A stretch of 64,000 nucleotides of DNA, taken from contig NZ_CP083809.1 in the NCBI RefSeq assembly GCF_020149765.1, forward strand, positions 124,001 through 188,000, in the 5' to 3' direction. The notes beneath the pieces were generated by a model. The model made no database searches and had not been told where the DNA came from. It saw only the letters and a list, made by a program, of their open reading frames with translations. The stretch's first letter is position 1. Each line of letters opens with the position of its first letter. Position numbers and translations under genes: made by a program. This document shows positions 55,534-64,000 of this stretch, piece after piece. This DNA is from Pantoea agglomerans (lineage in GTDB: Bacteria > Pseudomonadota > Gammaproteobacteria > Enterobacterales > Enterobacteriaceae).

Positions 55534-55541
55534 CGCCTGCA

Positions 55542-56300
55542 GTGAAGATCTGTTTGATTGATGAATCGGGCGCCGGTGACGGCGCCTTGTCGCATCTGGC
55601 GCTGCGCTGGCAGCTGGAGCATGACGAAAGCAGCGTGCTGGCGCTGGTACAGACGCCGACGCACCTTGAACTGCGCAAGCGCGACGAGCCGAAGCTGGGC
55701 GGCATCTTCGTCGACTTCGTCTCAGGCGCGATGGCGCACCGTCGTCGCTTCGGCGGTGGACGCGGCGAGGCGGTGGCGAAAGCGGTTGGCGTAAAGAGTG
55801 GTTATCTGCCGGACGTGGTGGACGCGACCGCCGGACTCGGGCGCGACGCCTTTGTGCTGGCGGCGATCGGCTGCCGCGTGCGCATGCTGGAGCGTCATCC
55901 GGTCGTGGCGGCGCTGCTGGACGATGGGCTGCAGCGCGGCTATCAGGATGCGGAGATCGGCGGCTGGCTGCGCGAGCGGCTGACGCTGATCCACGCCCCC
56001 AGCGCCGAGGCGCTCGGCGACATCATGCCTGCGCCGGACGTGGTTTATCTCGATCCGATGTATCCCCACCGGCAGAAAAGCGCGATGGTGAAAAAAGAGA
56101 TGCGGGTGTTTCAGTCGCTGGTGGGTGCCGATGAGGACGCCGACGCGCTGCTGGAGCCGGCGCGCCGTCTGGCGAAGAAACGCATTGTGGTGAAGCGTCC
56201 CGACTATGCGCCGCCGCTGGCGGGCGTGGCAACGCAGTCGGCGGTGGTGACCAAAAGCCATCGCTTCGATATTTATCCGCCGCTCGGCCGGGAAATATAA
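55542..56300 (+). CDS. rsmJ: 16S rRNA (guanine1516-N2)-methyltransferase RsmJ
   Basis: 252 residues from a GTG start. Motifs: [51 protein letters not shown] (cofactor loop) and [15 protein letters not shown]. Methylates G1516 of 16S rRNA. Cotranscribed with prlC (8-bp gap). Confidence 0.95.
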   Translation: MKICLIDESGAGDGALSHLALRWQLEHDESSVLALVQTPTHLELRKRDEPKLGGIFVDFVSGAMAHRRRFGGGRGEAVAKAVGVKSGYLPDVVDATAGLGRDAFVLAAIGCRVRMLERHPVVAALLDDGLQRGYQDAEIGGWLRERLTLIHAPSAEALGDIMPAPDVVYLDPMYPHRQKSAMVKKEMRVFQSLVGADEDADALLEPARRLAKKRIVVKRPDYAPPLAGVATQSAVVTKSHRFDIYPPLGREI

Positions 56301-56731
56301 TTCTCCCACTGCAATAGATAAAAAGTGTGCCTGTCGTCGCGTCAGGCACGCGCTAACCTGCCAGGCTTAACGTCTTATTTAATTTCCGGTGTGTGCTGAA
56401 AAGTAAAATTAATTCAGCCTGCGCGCGTAGTCCTGACGCTCAGGAGAGGCCAGAAAGCCCTGCACGATACGCAGACCGCCAAATTTTTAAATCAACCGTT
56501 TGATTCTGGCGATCGGGGAAATAAGCGGGTGAGAGTACAGGCGAATTCTTTATTTGGCGCGGGCAGACAGGGTGCAGGAAATAGCGAGGGCTAACGGCTA
56601 TACAGCAGCGCTATTTTAGTGAATCAGCAACAGCCGGTGTTTCAGAAGCGGTGAGCGCACTACTGCGCCATAACTAAAGAAATAAACAATCAATAAAGCA
56701 TCTGGCTATAACGCGGGCTGCCGGCGCGGCG
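56301..56731. other. Gene-free interval where dtpB sits in E. coli
   Basis: 431 bp. In E. coli the peptide transporter gene dtpB lies between rsmJ and uspA; nothing of it is visible. A 24-codon minus-strand segment ending at 56409 (KFGGLRIVQGFLASPERQDY...) looks like the C-terminus of some lost gene, family unknown. The rest is featureless. Confidence 0.4.
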
Positions 56732-56760
56732 AAAAAAAGCCGGCACGCGCCGGCTTTTCT
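56732..56760. terminator. Bidirectional terminator after uspA
   Basis: AAAAGCCGGC (56735-56744), loop ACGC, GCCGGCTTTT (56749-56758). Flanking A and T tracts serve both strands; it ends uspA. Confidence 0.9.
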
Positions 56761-56766
56761 CGGCGG

Positions 56767-57204
56767 TTATTCGTCATCCGCGTCGCGCAGCGGGACGATC
56801 AGCATATCGATATGCACGGTGTTAATCAGCTGGCGCGCTGATGACATCAGCTTGCTCCAGAAATCCTGATGGTGGCCGCACACCACTAAATCCACGTCAT
56901 ATTTTTTGATCGCATCGACCAGCACCTGGCCAAGATCGCCGCTGCCGCTCAGGGTCTCGCTGATGGGATAGCCTGCCGCATCCGACAGTCCGCGCAGCGC
57001 AGTATGGGTCTCTTCCGAGATACGCTTCTGCATATCGCCCAGGTTGACGTCTATCAGGCCGGTGTAGAGATCGGAATAGTTCACATCGACGTGAATCAGC
57101 GAAATTTTGGCGTCATAGGGGCGCGCCAGCGAGACGGCTTTATCCACCAGCAGCTGGCTTTCGGGAGAAAGGTCTACCGCAATCAGGATATGTTTATAAG
57201 CCAT
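56767..57204 (-). CDS. uspA: Universal stress protein UspA
   Basis: 145 residues. Start [20 protein letters not shown] and the family's [20 protein letters not shown] segment near 115; UspA-type, without the ATP-binding G-2x-G-9x-G(S/T) motif. AAGGAG is 8 bases before ATG. Dimeric cytoplasmic protein made on growth arrest. Divergent from uspB as in E. coli. Confidence 0.96.
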   Translation of the reverse strand: MAYKHILIAVDLSPESQLLVDKAVSLARPYDAKISLIHVDVNYSDLYTGLIDVNLGDMQKRISEETHTALRGLSDAAGYPISETLSGSGDLGQVLVDAIKKYDVDLVVCGHHQDFWSKLMSSARQLINTVHIDMLIVPLRDADDE

Positions 57205-57629
57205 GATATAACTCCTTTCACAAGATTCAGGATGGCGACCTGTCTTCCTCTCGCGTCATTGCCTGCGCAATCCTTTACGCGAACGGGCGATATTTGTCAC
57301 CAGGTGTTCTGTCGGTGTTCCCGACAGATAGTTGTTATGCCTTTAGTATAGCGGCGACGGGTAACAAATGCTGCTGCATACGCTTCGGTTGTGAATAAGA
57401 TCAAGGCTTAGCGCCTTTTCGCTCGCGGCGAACGAAAATCCTCGCTGGAAAAGAGTTAAAAACTTCTCCTACACTACAAATTAACGGTGGTACTTCTCGG
57501 GTGCCGACCGCGTAATCTTGTCAAAAAAAACAGATCTGTTCGGGTCATTCAGTGGTCGGCTTTTTCCCGTGGAGCATGAAGCGCAGCCGCGCTCCAGCCT
57601 GTCTCCGCGGCTCCAGCCGGGAGGGAAAT
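57205..57629. promoter_or_regulatory. uspA-uspB divergent promoter region
   Basis: 425 bp without a gene between the two stress genes. It holds the uspA promoter at the left and a long uspB leader at the right. No unambiguous -10/-35 or RNA structure noted; a sigma-S promoter for uspB is expected from E. coli. Confidence 0.5.
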
Positions 57630-57965
57630 ATGATCAGCACTATCGCGCTTTTCTGGGCTCTTTGTGTGGTGTGTATTGTGAATATGGCGCGCTACTTTTC
57701 TTCTTTGCGCGCGCTGCTGGCGGTGCTGCGAGGCTGCGATCCCTTACTCTATCAGTATGTTGACGGGGCAGGCTTCTTTACCTCGCACGGTCAGCCGAGC
57801 AAACAGGTGCGGCTGGTGCGTTATATCTGGGCGAAACGCTATCTCGACCATCATGATGACGAATTTATTCGTCGCTGCGAGCGGGTGCGCGGTCAGTTTA
57901 TCCTGACCAGCGCGCTATGCGGGTTGGTGATCCTCAGTCTGATTTGTCTGGCGATCTGGCACTAG
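57630..57965 (+). CDS. uspB: Universal stress protein UspB
   Basis: 111 residues, as in E. coli. Two membrane helices ([19 protein letters not shown] near 2-20; [20 protein letters not shown] near 90-108) flank a basic cytoplasmic or periplasmic middle ([19 protein letters not shown]). AGGGA ribosome binding site. In E. coli it is sigma-S dependent and needed for ethanol tolerance in stationary phase. Confidence 0.95.
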   Translation: MISTIALFWALCVVCIVNMARYFSSLRALLAVLRGCDPLLYQYVDGAGFFTSHGQPSKQVRLVRYIWAKRYLDHHDDEFIRRCERVRGQFILTSALCGLVILSLICLAIWH

Positions 57966-57969
57966 AAAT

Positions 57970-57996
57970 AAAAAGGGCGACCTGCGTCGCCCTTGA
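57970..57996. terminator. Bidirectional terminator, uspB / pitA
   Basis: GGGCGAC (57975-57981), loop CTGC, GTCGCCC (57986-57992), with A tract left and T-rich right, between the convergent uspB and pitA genes. Confidence 0.85.
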
Positions 57997-58008
57997 TATT
58001 TGCGTGTT

Positions 58009-59511
58009 TTACACCAGCTTCAGCGCCAGCCAGTAGAGGCTGCCCGACAGCAGAATACAGACCGGCAGCGTAAAGACCCACGCCATGGCGATATTCTTGA
58101 TGGTGCGGCTCTGCAGCCCGCCGCCGTCCACCAGCATGGTGCCTGCGACCGACGACGACAGAATATGCGTGGTCGAAACCGGCATGCCCGTGTAGCTGGC
58201 GATGCCGATTGAAACCGCCGCAGTCACCTGCGCCGACATGCCCTGCGCGTAGGTCATGCCTTTTTTACCAATCTTCTCGCCGATGGTGGTCGCGACGCGA
58301 CGCCAGCCGATCATGGTGCCGATGCCGAGCGCCAGCGCGACCGCCATAATGATCCACACCGGCGCATACTCGATGGTGCCCAGCAGATCGGTTTTCAGCT
58401 TGCCGAGGAAGCGTTTATCGTCGGCGCTGGTTTCCGGCAGCTTGGCCGCCTTATCGGCGGTATCGGCGATGCACAGCAGCAGACGACGCATCTGGCTGCG
58501 TTGCTCCACGCTAAGCTGCTCGTAGCTTTGCAGGTTGTTGTTCAGCAGGCTCTGCGCGCGCTGAACCGCCTGCAGCGCACGGGCGCTGTCGCAGTGGAAC
58601 TCTTTCGGGCCAGACGGCGTCTCTTCCGGTGTCGGCAGCGCAGGCGGTGCCATCTGAATGATGTGCGTCAGCGCCTCGCTATGCTGCTGATAATACTGCT
58701 CGAGGTGATTGACCGCGTCGCGCGTACGCGTGATGTCGTAGCCGCTGGCGTTCATATTAACCACGAAGCCTGCCGGCGCGACGCCGATCAGCACCAGCAT
58801 AATCAGGCCAATGCCTTTCTGACCATCGTTAGCGCCGTGTGAATAGCTGACGCCGATAGCGGAGACAATCAGCGCGATACGCGTCCAGAACGGCGGCTTT
58901 TTCTTGCCGTCGATCTTCTCGCGGTCAGCCGGCGTCATATGGATACGCGCGCGCTTTTTCGTGCCGCTCCAGTAGCGACGCAGCAGGAAAATCAGGCCGC
59001 CCGCGATAATCAGACCGACAATCGGTGACAGGATCAGCGACAGGAAGATGTTTATCACTTTAGGGATATTAAGCGCGTCGATCACCGAGGTGCCGGTCAT
59101 CAGCGCGTTGGTCAGGCCGATGCCGATAATCGCGCCAATCAGCGTATGCGAACTGGAGGCCGGCAGACCGAGATACCAGGTGCCGAGGTTCCAGATAATC
59201 GCCGCCAGCAGCATGGAGAAGACCATTGCCAGGCCGTGCGTGGAGCCAACGTTTAATAACAGATCGGTAGGAAGCATATGCACAATGGCGTAAGCAACGC
59301 TTAAACCACCGAGCAGCACGCCGAGGAAGTTGAACACGCCTGCCATTACTACAGCTAACTGCGCGCGCATGGCACGAGTATAGATAACCGTCGCAACTGC
59401 GTTGGCCGTGTCGTGAAAGCCGTTGATTGCTTCGTAAAACAATACAAACAGCAGGGCAAGAACCAATAACAGGCCGGTACTGAGGTCAAGACCAGCGAAC
59501 AAATGTAGCAT
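58009..59511 (-). CDS. pitA: Low-affinity phosphate transporter PitA
   Basis: 500 residues against 499 in E. coli. Signature [18 protein letters not shown] near 31 and the second repeat [16 protein letters not shown] near 225; ten or more membrane helices. Takes up metal-phosphate with protons. ATG 59511 ([10 protein letters not shown]) is the conserved start; the open frame extends 34 codons upstream. Confidence 0.96.
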   Translation of the reverse strand: MLHLFAGLDLSTGLLLVLALLFVLFYEAINGFHDTANAVATVIYTRAMRAQLAVVMAGVFNFLGVLLGGLSVAYAIVHMLPTDLLLNVGSTHGLAMVFSMLLAAIIWNLGTWYLGLPASSSHTLIGAIIGIGLTNALMTGTSVIDALNIPKVINIFLSLILSPIVGLIIAGGLIFLLRRYWSGTKKRARIHMTPADREKIDGKKKPPFWTRIALIVSAIGVSYSHGANDGQKGIGLIMLVLIGVAPAGFVVNMNASGYDITRTRDAVNHLEQYYQQHSEALTHIIQMAPPALPTPEETPSGPKEFHCDSARALQAVQRAQSLLNNNLQSYEQLSVEQRSQMRRLLLCIADTADKAAKLPETSADDKRFLGKLKTDLLGTIEYAPVWIIMAVALALGIGTMIGWRRVATTIGEKIGKKGMTYAQGMSAQVTAAVSIGIASYTGMPVSTTHILSSSVAGTMLVDGGGLQSRTIKNIAMAWVFTLPVCILLSGSLYWLALKLV

Positions 59512-59751
59512 ACACATTACGCCATTTTGAGGACATGAGCGCGGCGCATTATCTGCGACAACGCAGGGTATGGGAAAGCAAAATATAGCCTTGTTTTGAC
59601 TTAAGAATGTCAAAAGTTGACTGAGTGCACCTAAAACTGCCTTAAAATTAGTCGTTTACATTATGACATAATTACGACAAATTTTTGGCGCTGGCGTCAT
59701 GCAGAGCAGACCTCTACAATCAGCGCCTCTTAAAAAAGCGGGGCGAAGGCA

Positions 59752-60936
59752 GTGGAAAAGTTTGACGTTATTATTATCGGCGCCGGCGCGGCGGGACTGT
59801 TTTGCGCGGCGCAGGCCGGTCAGCGAGGCCGCCGCGTGCTGTTGCTGGATAACGGCAAAAAGCCCGGGCGTAAGATCCTGATGTCAGGCGGCGGGCGCTG
59901 CAACTTTACCAATATGTACACCGAACCCGCCGCCTACCTGTCGCACAACCCGCACTTCTGCAAATCAGCGCTGGCGCGCTACACCCAGTGGGATTTTATC
60001 GAGCTGGTTAATCGCCACAAGATTGCGTACCACGAAAAGACGCTGGGCCAGCTTTTCTGCGACGACTCGGCGGCGCAGATTGTCGATATGCTGATGGCGG
60101 AGTGCGAGAAGGGCGAGGTGACGCTGCGCCTGCGCAGCGAGGTGCTGAGCGTGGCGCGCGACGCCTCGGGCTACCGGCTGCAGCTCAACGGCGCGACGGT
60201 GCAGGCGGAAAAGCTGGTGATCGCCAGCGGCGGGCTCTCTATGCCCGGCCTTGGCGCCACGCCGTTCGGTTATAAGATCGCCGAGCAGTTCGGCCTGAAG
60301 GTCTATCCGACCCGCGCCGCGCTGGTGCCCTTTACCCTGCATAAGCCGCTGCTGGAGCGGCTACAGACGCTCTCCGGCGTCGCCATCGATACCACCATTG
60401 AAGCGCAGGACGGCACGCTGTTTAAAGAGGCGATGCTCTTCACCCACCGCGGCCTGTCCGGTCCGGCGGTGCTGCAAATCTCCAGCTACTGGCTGCCGGG
60501 CGAGCATATTACCGTCAACCTCTCGCCCGCTACCTCGATAGAAGCGTTCATCAGCGTACAGCGCGAGGCACATCCAAATCTGAGCCTGAAAAACAGCCTG
60601 GCGAAGCTGCTGCCGAAACGCCTGGTAGAGGTATTGCAGGAGATGGGGCAGGTGCCCGATGTGACGCTGAAGCAGCTCAACGGCAAGCAGCAGGCTGAAC
60701 TGGCGCAGACGCTGCATCAGTGGCGCGTGCAGCCCAACGGCACGGAAGGCTACCGCACCGCCGAGGTGACGCTGGGCGGCGTCGACACCACGCAGCTCTC
60801 CTCAAAGACGATGGAGGCGCGCGACGTGCCGGGATTATATTTTATCGGCGAAGTGGTGGACGTCACCGGCTGGCTGGGCGGCTACAACTTCCAGTGGGCG
60901 TGGAGTTCAGCCTGGGCGTGCGCGCAGGCGCTGTAA
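59752..60936 (+). CDS. yhiN: FAD-dependent oxidoreductase YhiN (HI0933 family)
   Basis: 394 residues from a GTG start. FAD loop VIIGAGAAGLFCAAQAG, then KKPGRKILMSGGGRCNFTNM and the C-terminal GLYFIGEVVDVTGWLGGYNF, all as in E. coli YhiN. The substrate of this flavoprotein family is not settled. Divergent from pitA across 240 bp. Confidence 0.93.
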   Translation: MEKFDVIIIGAGAAGLFCAAQAGQRGRRVLLLDNGKKPGRKILMSGGGRCNFTNMYTEPAAYLSHNPHFCKSALARYTQWDFIELVNRHKIAYHEKTLGQLFCDDSAAQIVDMLMAECEKGEVTLRLRSEVLSVARDASGYRLQLNGATVQAEKLVIASGGLSMPGLGATPFGYKIAEQFGLKVYPTRAALVPFTLHKPLLERLQTLSGVAIDTTIEAQDGTLFKEAMLFTHRGLSGPAVLQISSYWLPGEHITVNLSPATSIEAFISVQREAHPNLSLKNSLAKLLPKRLVEVLQEMGQVPDVTLKQLNGKQQAELAQTLHQWRVQPNGTEGYRTAEVTLGGVDTTQLSSKTMEARDVPGLYFIGEVVDVTGWLGGYNFQWAWSSAWACAQAL

Positions 60937-60946
60937 CGCGCGCGCT

Positions 60947-60980
60947 GGGCGTCGGTTCCGGGCCTGGCCGACGCCTTTCT
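60947..60980 (+). terminator. Terminator after yhiN
   Basis: GGCGTCGG (60948-60955), 12-base loop, CCGACGCC (60968-60975), then TTTCTT. Placed 11 bp past the yhiN stop. Confidence 0.75.
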
Positions 60981-61141
60981 TAATCCGATTTCTGCTCCGC
61001 ATCAACCCCACTTTTGCTGCGTTTTCTCCGCCTGCCGCTTCGCTAATTCCCTGACTCGCAACACTTTTAGACGAATCCGCCTGGCGCGTTTGCCGTCCCG
61101 ATTTCATACTTCTGATTTATCACAGAGGAGATCCGCCACCA

Positions 61142-61339
61142 ATGCTTACCTTTATGCGTTCCCTGTTTTCCAGCCCGGAAAGCTTTATCAGAGGCATGTC
61201 ACGTCAGGATTTGAATGATTCCATCGCCGACGGCGAGCGCATCATTATCGATGAGGACGGCAACGCTTCGGTAAACGTGCTGAGTGAGGAAGTGCATGAG
61301 GATTTCGCCCGCCACGTCGAAACGCTAAAAGGAGTTTAA
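61142..61339 (+). CDS. Small uncharacterised protein
   Basis: 65 residues, mixed acidic, no signal peptide (MLTFMRSLFSSPESFIRGM; ADGERIIIDEDGNASVNVLS). GGAG ribosome binding site. The next gene starts 1 bp after its stop, so the two form an operon. Family not recognised. Confidence 0.7.
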   Translation: MLTFMRSLFSSPESFIRGMSRQDLNDSIADGERIIIDEDGNASVNVLSEEVHEDFARHVETLKGV

Positions 61340-61340
61340 G

Positions 61341-62147
61341 ATGGGTACGGCGATATTCATGGTGCTGATGGTCTGCGGCTACTGGTACACCAGCCGCGAT
61401 CTCTCCAGCCGGTTTAAAATCCGTCGCAGCTTCGGCTGGGATGTCTATTTTCTGGTGGCGCTCTACGGCTGTATCTTCGTACTGCAGGGGATGCTGGCGA
61501 CCGCTATCATCTGGCTGCTGCTGCTGATTGTCTCCAGCCTCGCTAACGCGCTGCAGCTGGTGCCCGGCGAACATCTGCGCTGGCAGATGGAGTTTATGAA
61601 CTGGAGCTTCCTCGGCATCCAGGCGCCGGTGGTGGTGATGCTCGCCTTCGCGGTGCTGTTCTGTATGTACCGCTCGAACTGGTCGGCGAGCGCGCGCCTG
61701 AACAGCAGCGGACGCCAGGATCTCTATCAGCAGCTTTCCAAATCCAACGGCGTCGAGCAGCTGCTCTATCAGTGCATGCGGGAGGGCGAGCTGGCGTGGA
61801 TTACCCTCAAGTCGCGCCGTATCTATATTGGCATGGTGCATGCCGCCACCTTTGAGTATGAAAACACCGCCAATATCGTGATCATCCCGATGCTCAGCGG
61901 CTACCGCGACAGCAAAACGCTCAGCATGTCGATTGAACATAACTACAGCCGCTGGTACGCCGAGCACGACATCACGCTTACATCCGAGCCGAAAAACGCC
62001 ATGGCGTTCCGTAAAGTGCTAATGGTGGATCAGATTGAAAGCCTGTCGCTGTTCGATCCGGCCAGCGCCAGCTCGCTGGCGATGACGCATCACGACGGCG
62101 TGCCGCTCGAAACAGAGGGGAGTTTTACGCCCCACTCTCCGCCGTAA
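61341..62147 (+). CDS. Uncharacterised membrane protein
   Basis: 268 residues. Three membrane segments in the first 110 residues (a short one at about 2-16; VYFLVALYGCIFVLQGMLAT; APVVVMLAFAVLFCMYRS), then a soluble domain (ITLKSRRIYIGMVHAATFEY; PMLSGYRDSKTLSMSIEHNY). AAGGAG lies 5-10 bases before ATG 61361-like positions; ATG 61341 follows AAAAGGAG in the upstream gene's end. Partner of the small gene before it; function unknown. Confidence 0.75.
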   Translation: MGTAIFMVLMVCGYWYTSRDLSSRFKIRRSFGWDVYFLVALYGCIFVLQGMLATAIIWLLLLIVSSLANALQLVPGEHLRWQMEFMNWSFLGIQAPVVVMLAFAVLFCMYRSNWSASARLNSSGRQDLYQQLSKSNGVEQLLYQCMREGELAWITLKSRRIYIGMVHAATFEYENTANIVIIPMLSGYRDSKTLSMSIEHNYSRWYAEHDITLTSEPKNAMAFRKVLMVDQIESLSLFDPASASSLAMTHHDGVPLETEGSFTPHSPP

Positions 62148-62225
62148 ACCGCTTGTGCGCGCGCCGCGCTTAATGACGCATTCGACTATAAGCTGTTTAA
62201 GACACTTCATCAGAGAGGAACGGAT

Positions 62226-62888
62226 ATGGCAGGCAAAGCATTAGTTATCGGCGCATCGCGCGGCATCGGCCTGGCGGTGGTCAGGGCGCTGGCGGCCAAA
62301 GGGTGGCAGGTCACGGCGACCTACCGCAGCAGCGCGCCGGAGGCGGAGGCGCAGTGGCACGCGCTGGATATGACCCATCAGGAGGAGGTGCGTCAGCTGG
62401 CGGCGCGGCTTAAAGAGGAAACCTTCGATGCGATCCTGATCAACGCCGGTATTTCCGGCCCGTCGCATCAGAACCTGCTGCAGAGCAGTGACGACGAGCT
62501 GGCGCAGCTGTTCCTGACCAACGCCATCGCGCCGGTGCGCTGCGCGGAGGCGCTGCTGCCGCTGCTGGCGAAGCAGAACGGCGTTATCGGCTTCACCACC
62601 TCCATTCTCGGCAGTCTGAACGAGAACGACACGGCGGCGATGCCGATCTACTCCGCCAGCAAGTCGGCGCTTAATATGCTGAGCCGCGCGCTGCTGCCGC
62701 AGATTAACCAGCATAACGCGACGCTGCTGTCGCTGCATCCGGGCTGGGTGAAAACCGATATGGGCGGTGAGTCCGCGCCGGTAACGGTCGAGCAGAGCGG
62801 CGAAGGGCTGGTGCAGCAGCTGGAGGCCTGGCGCGGACGCGGCGGCCATCACTACGTGGACTACGCCGGACAGCTTTTGCAGTGGTAA
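62226..62888 (+). CDS. Short-chain dehydrogenase, CsgA-like
   Basis: 220 residues. Cofactor loop VIGASRGIGLAVVRAL, INAGISG near 75, catalytic YSASKSALNML pair near 140. Similar to the small C-factor/YbbO-like SDRs. AGAGG ribosome binding site and a terminator right after it. Substrate unknown. Confidence 0.87.
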   Translation: MAGKALVIGASRGIGLAVVRALAAKGWQVTATYRSSAPEAEAQWHALDMTHQEEVRQLAARLKEETFDAILINAGISGPSHQNLLQSSDDELAQLFLTNAIAPVRCAEALLPLLAKQNGVIGFTTSILGSLNENDTAAMPIYSASKSALNMLSRALLPQINQHNATLLSLHPGWVKTDMGGESAPVTVEQSGEGLVQQLEAWRGRGGHHYVDYAGQLLQW

Positions 62889-62893
62889 AACAG

Positions 62894-62913
62894 GGCGCGC
62901 CAGCGCCTTTTTT
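62894..62913 (+). terminator. Rho-independent terminator after SDR
   Basis: GGCGC (62894-62898), loop GCCA, GCGCC (62903-62907), then TTTTTT. Located 6 bp after the SDR stop. Confidence 0.85.
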
Positions 62914-62967
62914 GCATCTGCATCCCTGAAACACTACACTCGCGGCATAGTCTGACAAGGAGTTAGT

Positions 62968-63627
62968 ATGTCTCAGTCCCTTCAGCGCAAGCCGCTGCCG
63001 CTGCCTGGCGGCCACAATAAAGTCCTGTTGCACTCCTGCTGCGCGCCCTGCTCGGGCGAGGTCATGGAGGCGATGCTGGCGTCCGGCATCGATTACACCA
63101 TCTTTTTCTATAACCCCAATATCCATCCGTTGAAAGAGTATGAGCTGCGCAAAGAGGAGAATATCCGCTTCGCTGAGCAGTTCGGCGTGCCCTTTGTCGA
63201 CGCGGACTACGATCGCGATAACTGGTTTGAGCGCGCAAAAGGCATGGAGTGGGAGCCGGAGCGCGGCGAACGCTGCACCATGTGTTTCGATATGCGCTTT
63301 GAGCGCACCGCGCTCTATGCGCATGAACATGGCTTTCCGGTGATCACCAGCTCGCTCGGCATTTCGCGCTGGAAAAATATGCAGCAGATCAACGACTGCG
63401 GCGTGCGCGCCGCCAGCCGCTATCCCGAGATGATCTACTGGGATTACAACTGGCGTAAAGGCGGCGGATCGGCGCGCATGATCGAAATCAGCAAGCGCGA
63501 GCGATTTTATCAGCAGGAGTATTGCGGCTGCGTCTATTCGCTGCGCGACAGCAATCGGCATCGCGTAGCCAGCGGGCGTGAACGCATTAAAATCGGCGTG
63601 CAATATTACTCGCCGGACGAAGAGTAG
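62968..63627 (+). CDS. queH: Epoxyqueuosine reductase QueH
   Basis: 219 residues. The cysteine motifs [15 protein letters not shown] (near 25) and [12 protein letters not shown] (near 100) bind the iron-sulfur cluster and metal of QueH; also [20 protein letters not shown] and [11 protein letters not shown]. It carries out the last step of queuosine synthesis in tRNA, the job that QueG does in E. coli. AGGAG ribosome binding site. Start ATG 62968. Confidence 0.93.
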   Translation: MSQSLQRKPLPLPGGHNKVLLHSCCAPCSGEVMEAMLASGIDYTIFFYNPNIHPLKEYELRKEENIRFAEQFGVPFVDADYDRDNWFERAKGMEWEPERGERCTMCFDMRFERTALYAHEHGFPVITSSLGISRWKNMQQINDCGVRAASRYPEMIYWDYNWRKGGGSARMIEISKRERFYQQEYCGCVYSLRDSNRHRVASGRERIKIGVQYYSPDEE

Positions 63628-63629
63628 AA

Positions 63630-63660
63630 AAATAAAGGGCGCTGTGGTCGCCCTTTATTT
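63630..63660. terminator. Bidirectional terminator, queH / AraC-type gene
   Basis: AAATAAAGGGCG (63630-63641), loop CTGTGGT, CGCCCTTTATTT (63649-63660): a 12-bp perfect stem between convergent genes. Confidence 0.9.
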
Positions 63661-63679
63661 TTCACTGTTATAAACGCCA

Positions 63680-64000
63680 TCAGCGCAGGCCATTGCAGGC
63701 CTCTGCAGTGTCGATATTGCGAATATCCAGACGCGCAGAGGTAAAACGTTTGTGGTTGTTGACAACGGGCTTTGCCTGTAGACAGAGCTCGCAGGGATTA
63801 ATATTGCCTTCCAGCTGCGCCTGGATTTCTGGATCGAGCTGACGCTTGCGACAGACGTAGGGCGTACAGCCCATGACCTGCTTAAACGAGCGCGTAAATG
63901 ACTGCTGACTTTCGAAATGGTATTTCATCGCCAGGGTAATAATCGGCGTGTTACTGCTTTTCAGGATGTAGACGCAGGCGGCCAGTTTACGCTTGCGAAT
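63680..64000 (-). CDS. AraC/MarA-type regulator, 5' end outside window
   Basis: The frame runs to base 64000, so the N-terminus lies outside. The visible 106 residues begin in a helix-turn-helix (RKRKLAACVYILKSSN; TLAMKYHFESQQSFTRSFKQ) of the MarA/SoxS/Rob class and end in a longer tail with a Cys-x-x-Cys (PCELCLQAK), unlike those proteins. Regulon unknown. Confidence 0.85.
   Translation of the reverse strand: MRKRKLAACVYILKSSNTPIITLAMKYHFESQQSFTRSFKQVMGCTPYVCRKRQLDPEIQAQLEGNINPCELCLQAKPVVNNHKRFTSARLDIRNIDTAEACNGLR

Noticed and set aside
1..64000. CRISPR arrays, rRNA genes, complete insertion sequences
   Set aside because: No regularly spaced repeats, rRNA-like stretches or transposase with terminal repeats noticed.

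Overview
The window is GC-rich enterobacterial DNA. The right-hand block gor, rlmJ, prlC, rsmJ, uspA, uspB, pitA, yhiN follows the E. coli order (rbn inserted, dtpB absent), and the predicted proteins match E. coli closely. With lgoTRD, kdpFABCD and queH nearby, I read it as Enterobacterales, most likely Erwiniaceae (Pantoea/Mixta/Erwinia type); this is inference, as there is no rRNA or other marker gene.

Left part (1-24.3 kb): the tail of a fumarylacetoacetate-hydrolase-family gene meets a minus-strand operon for a five-part peptide ABC importer that ends in a D-aminopeptidase-like serine hydrolase. Divergent from it are an M19 dipeptidase and a LysR regulator, together a plausible D-peptide scavenging locus. 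Two overlapping hydrolase-like genes follow, then an L-galactonate locus (lgoT, lgoR, lgoD), a nucleoside hydrolase, a Phd-VapC type toxin-antitoxin pair, a fluoride riboswitch with crcB, a TIM-barrel isomerase, and a detoxification-like cluster (esterase, glutathionyl-hydroquinone reductase, LysR, SDR, divergent AraC).

Middle (24.3-46 kb): an ABC exporter, a GNAT enzyme, mazEF, a GudP-like transporter, an HD-GYP protein, a Fur-box-preceded pair for ferric siderophore uptake (binding protein plus TonB receptor), and kdpFABCD. kdpD is directly followed by yqhA; kdpE is absent. A LysR/MFS pair and a CPA1 antiporter come next.

Accessory stretch (about 47-50 kb): AT-rich DNA holds a double-glycine-leader microcin-like precursor with a two-helix putative immunity protein, a tRNA-Thr(UGU)-like gene that has lost U33, and an rpn nuclease gene whose 3' end is duplicated as a free-standing reading frame with its own ribosome binding site. 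This is the most unusual part of the window.

Right part (50-64 kb): conserved housekeeping genes for redox balance (gor), RNA processing and modification (rbn, rlmJ, rsmJ, queH), peptide turnover (prlC), stress (uspA, uspB) and phosphate uptake (pitA), plus two small uncharacterised genes, an SDR and a truncated AraC-type regulator at the edge.
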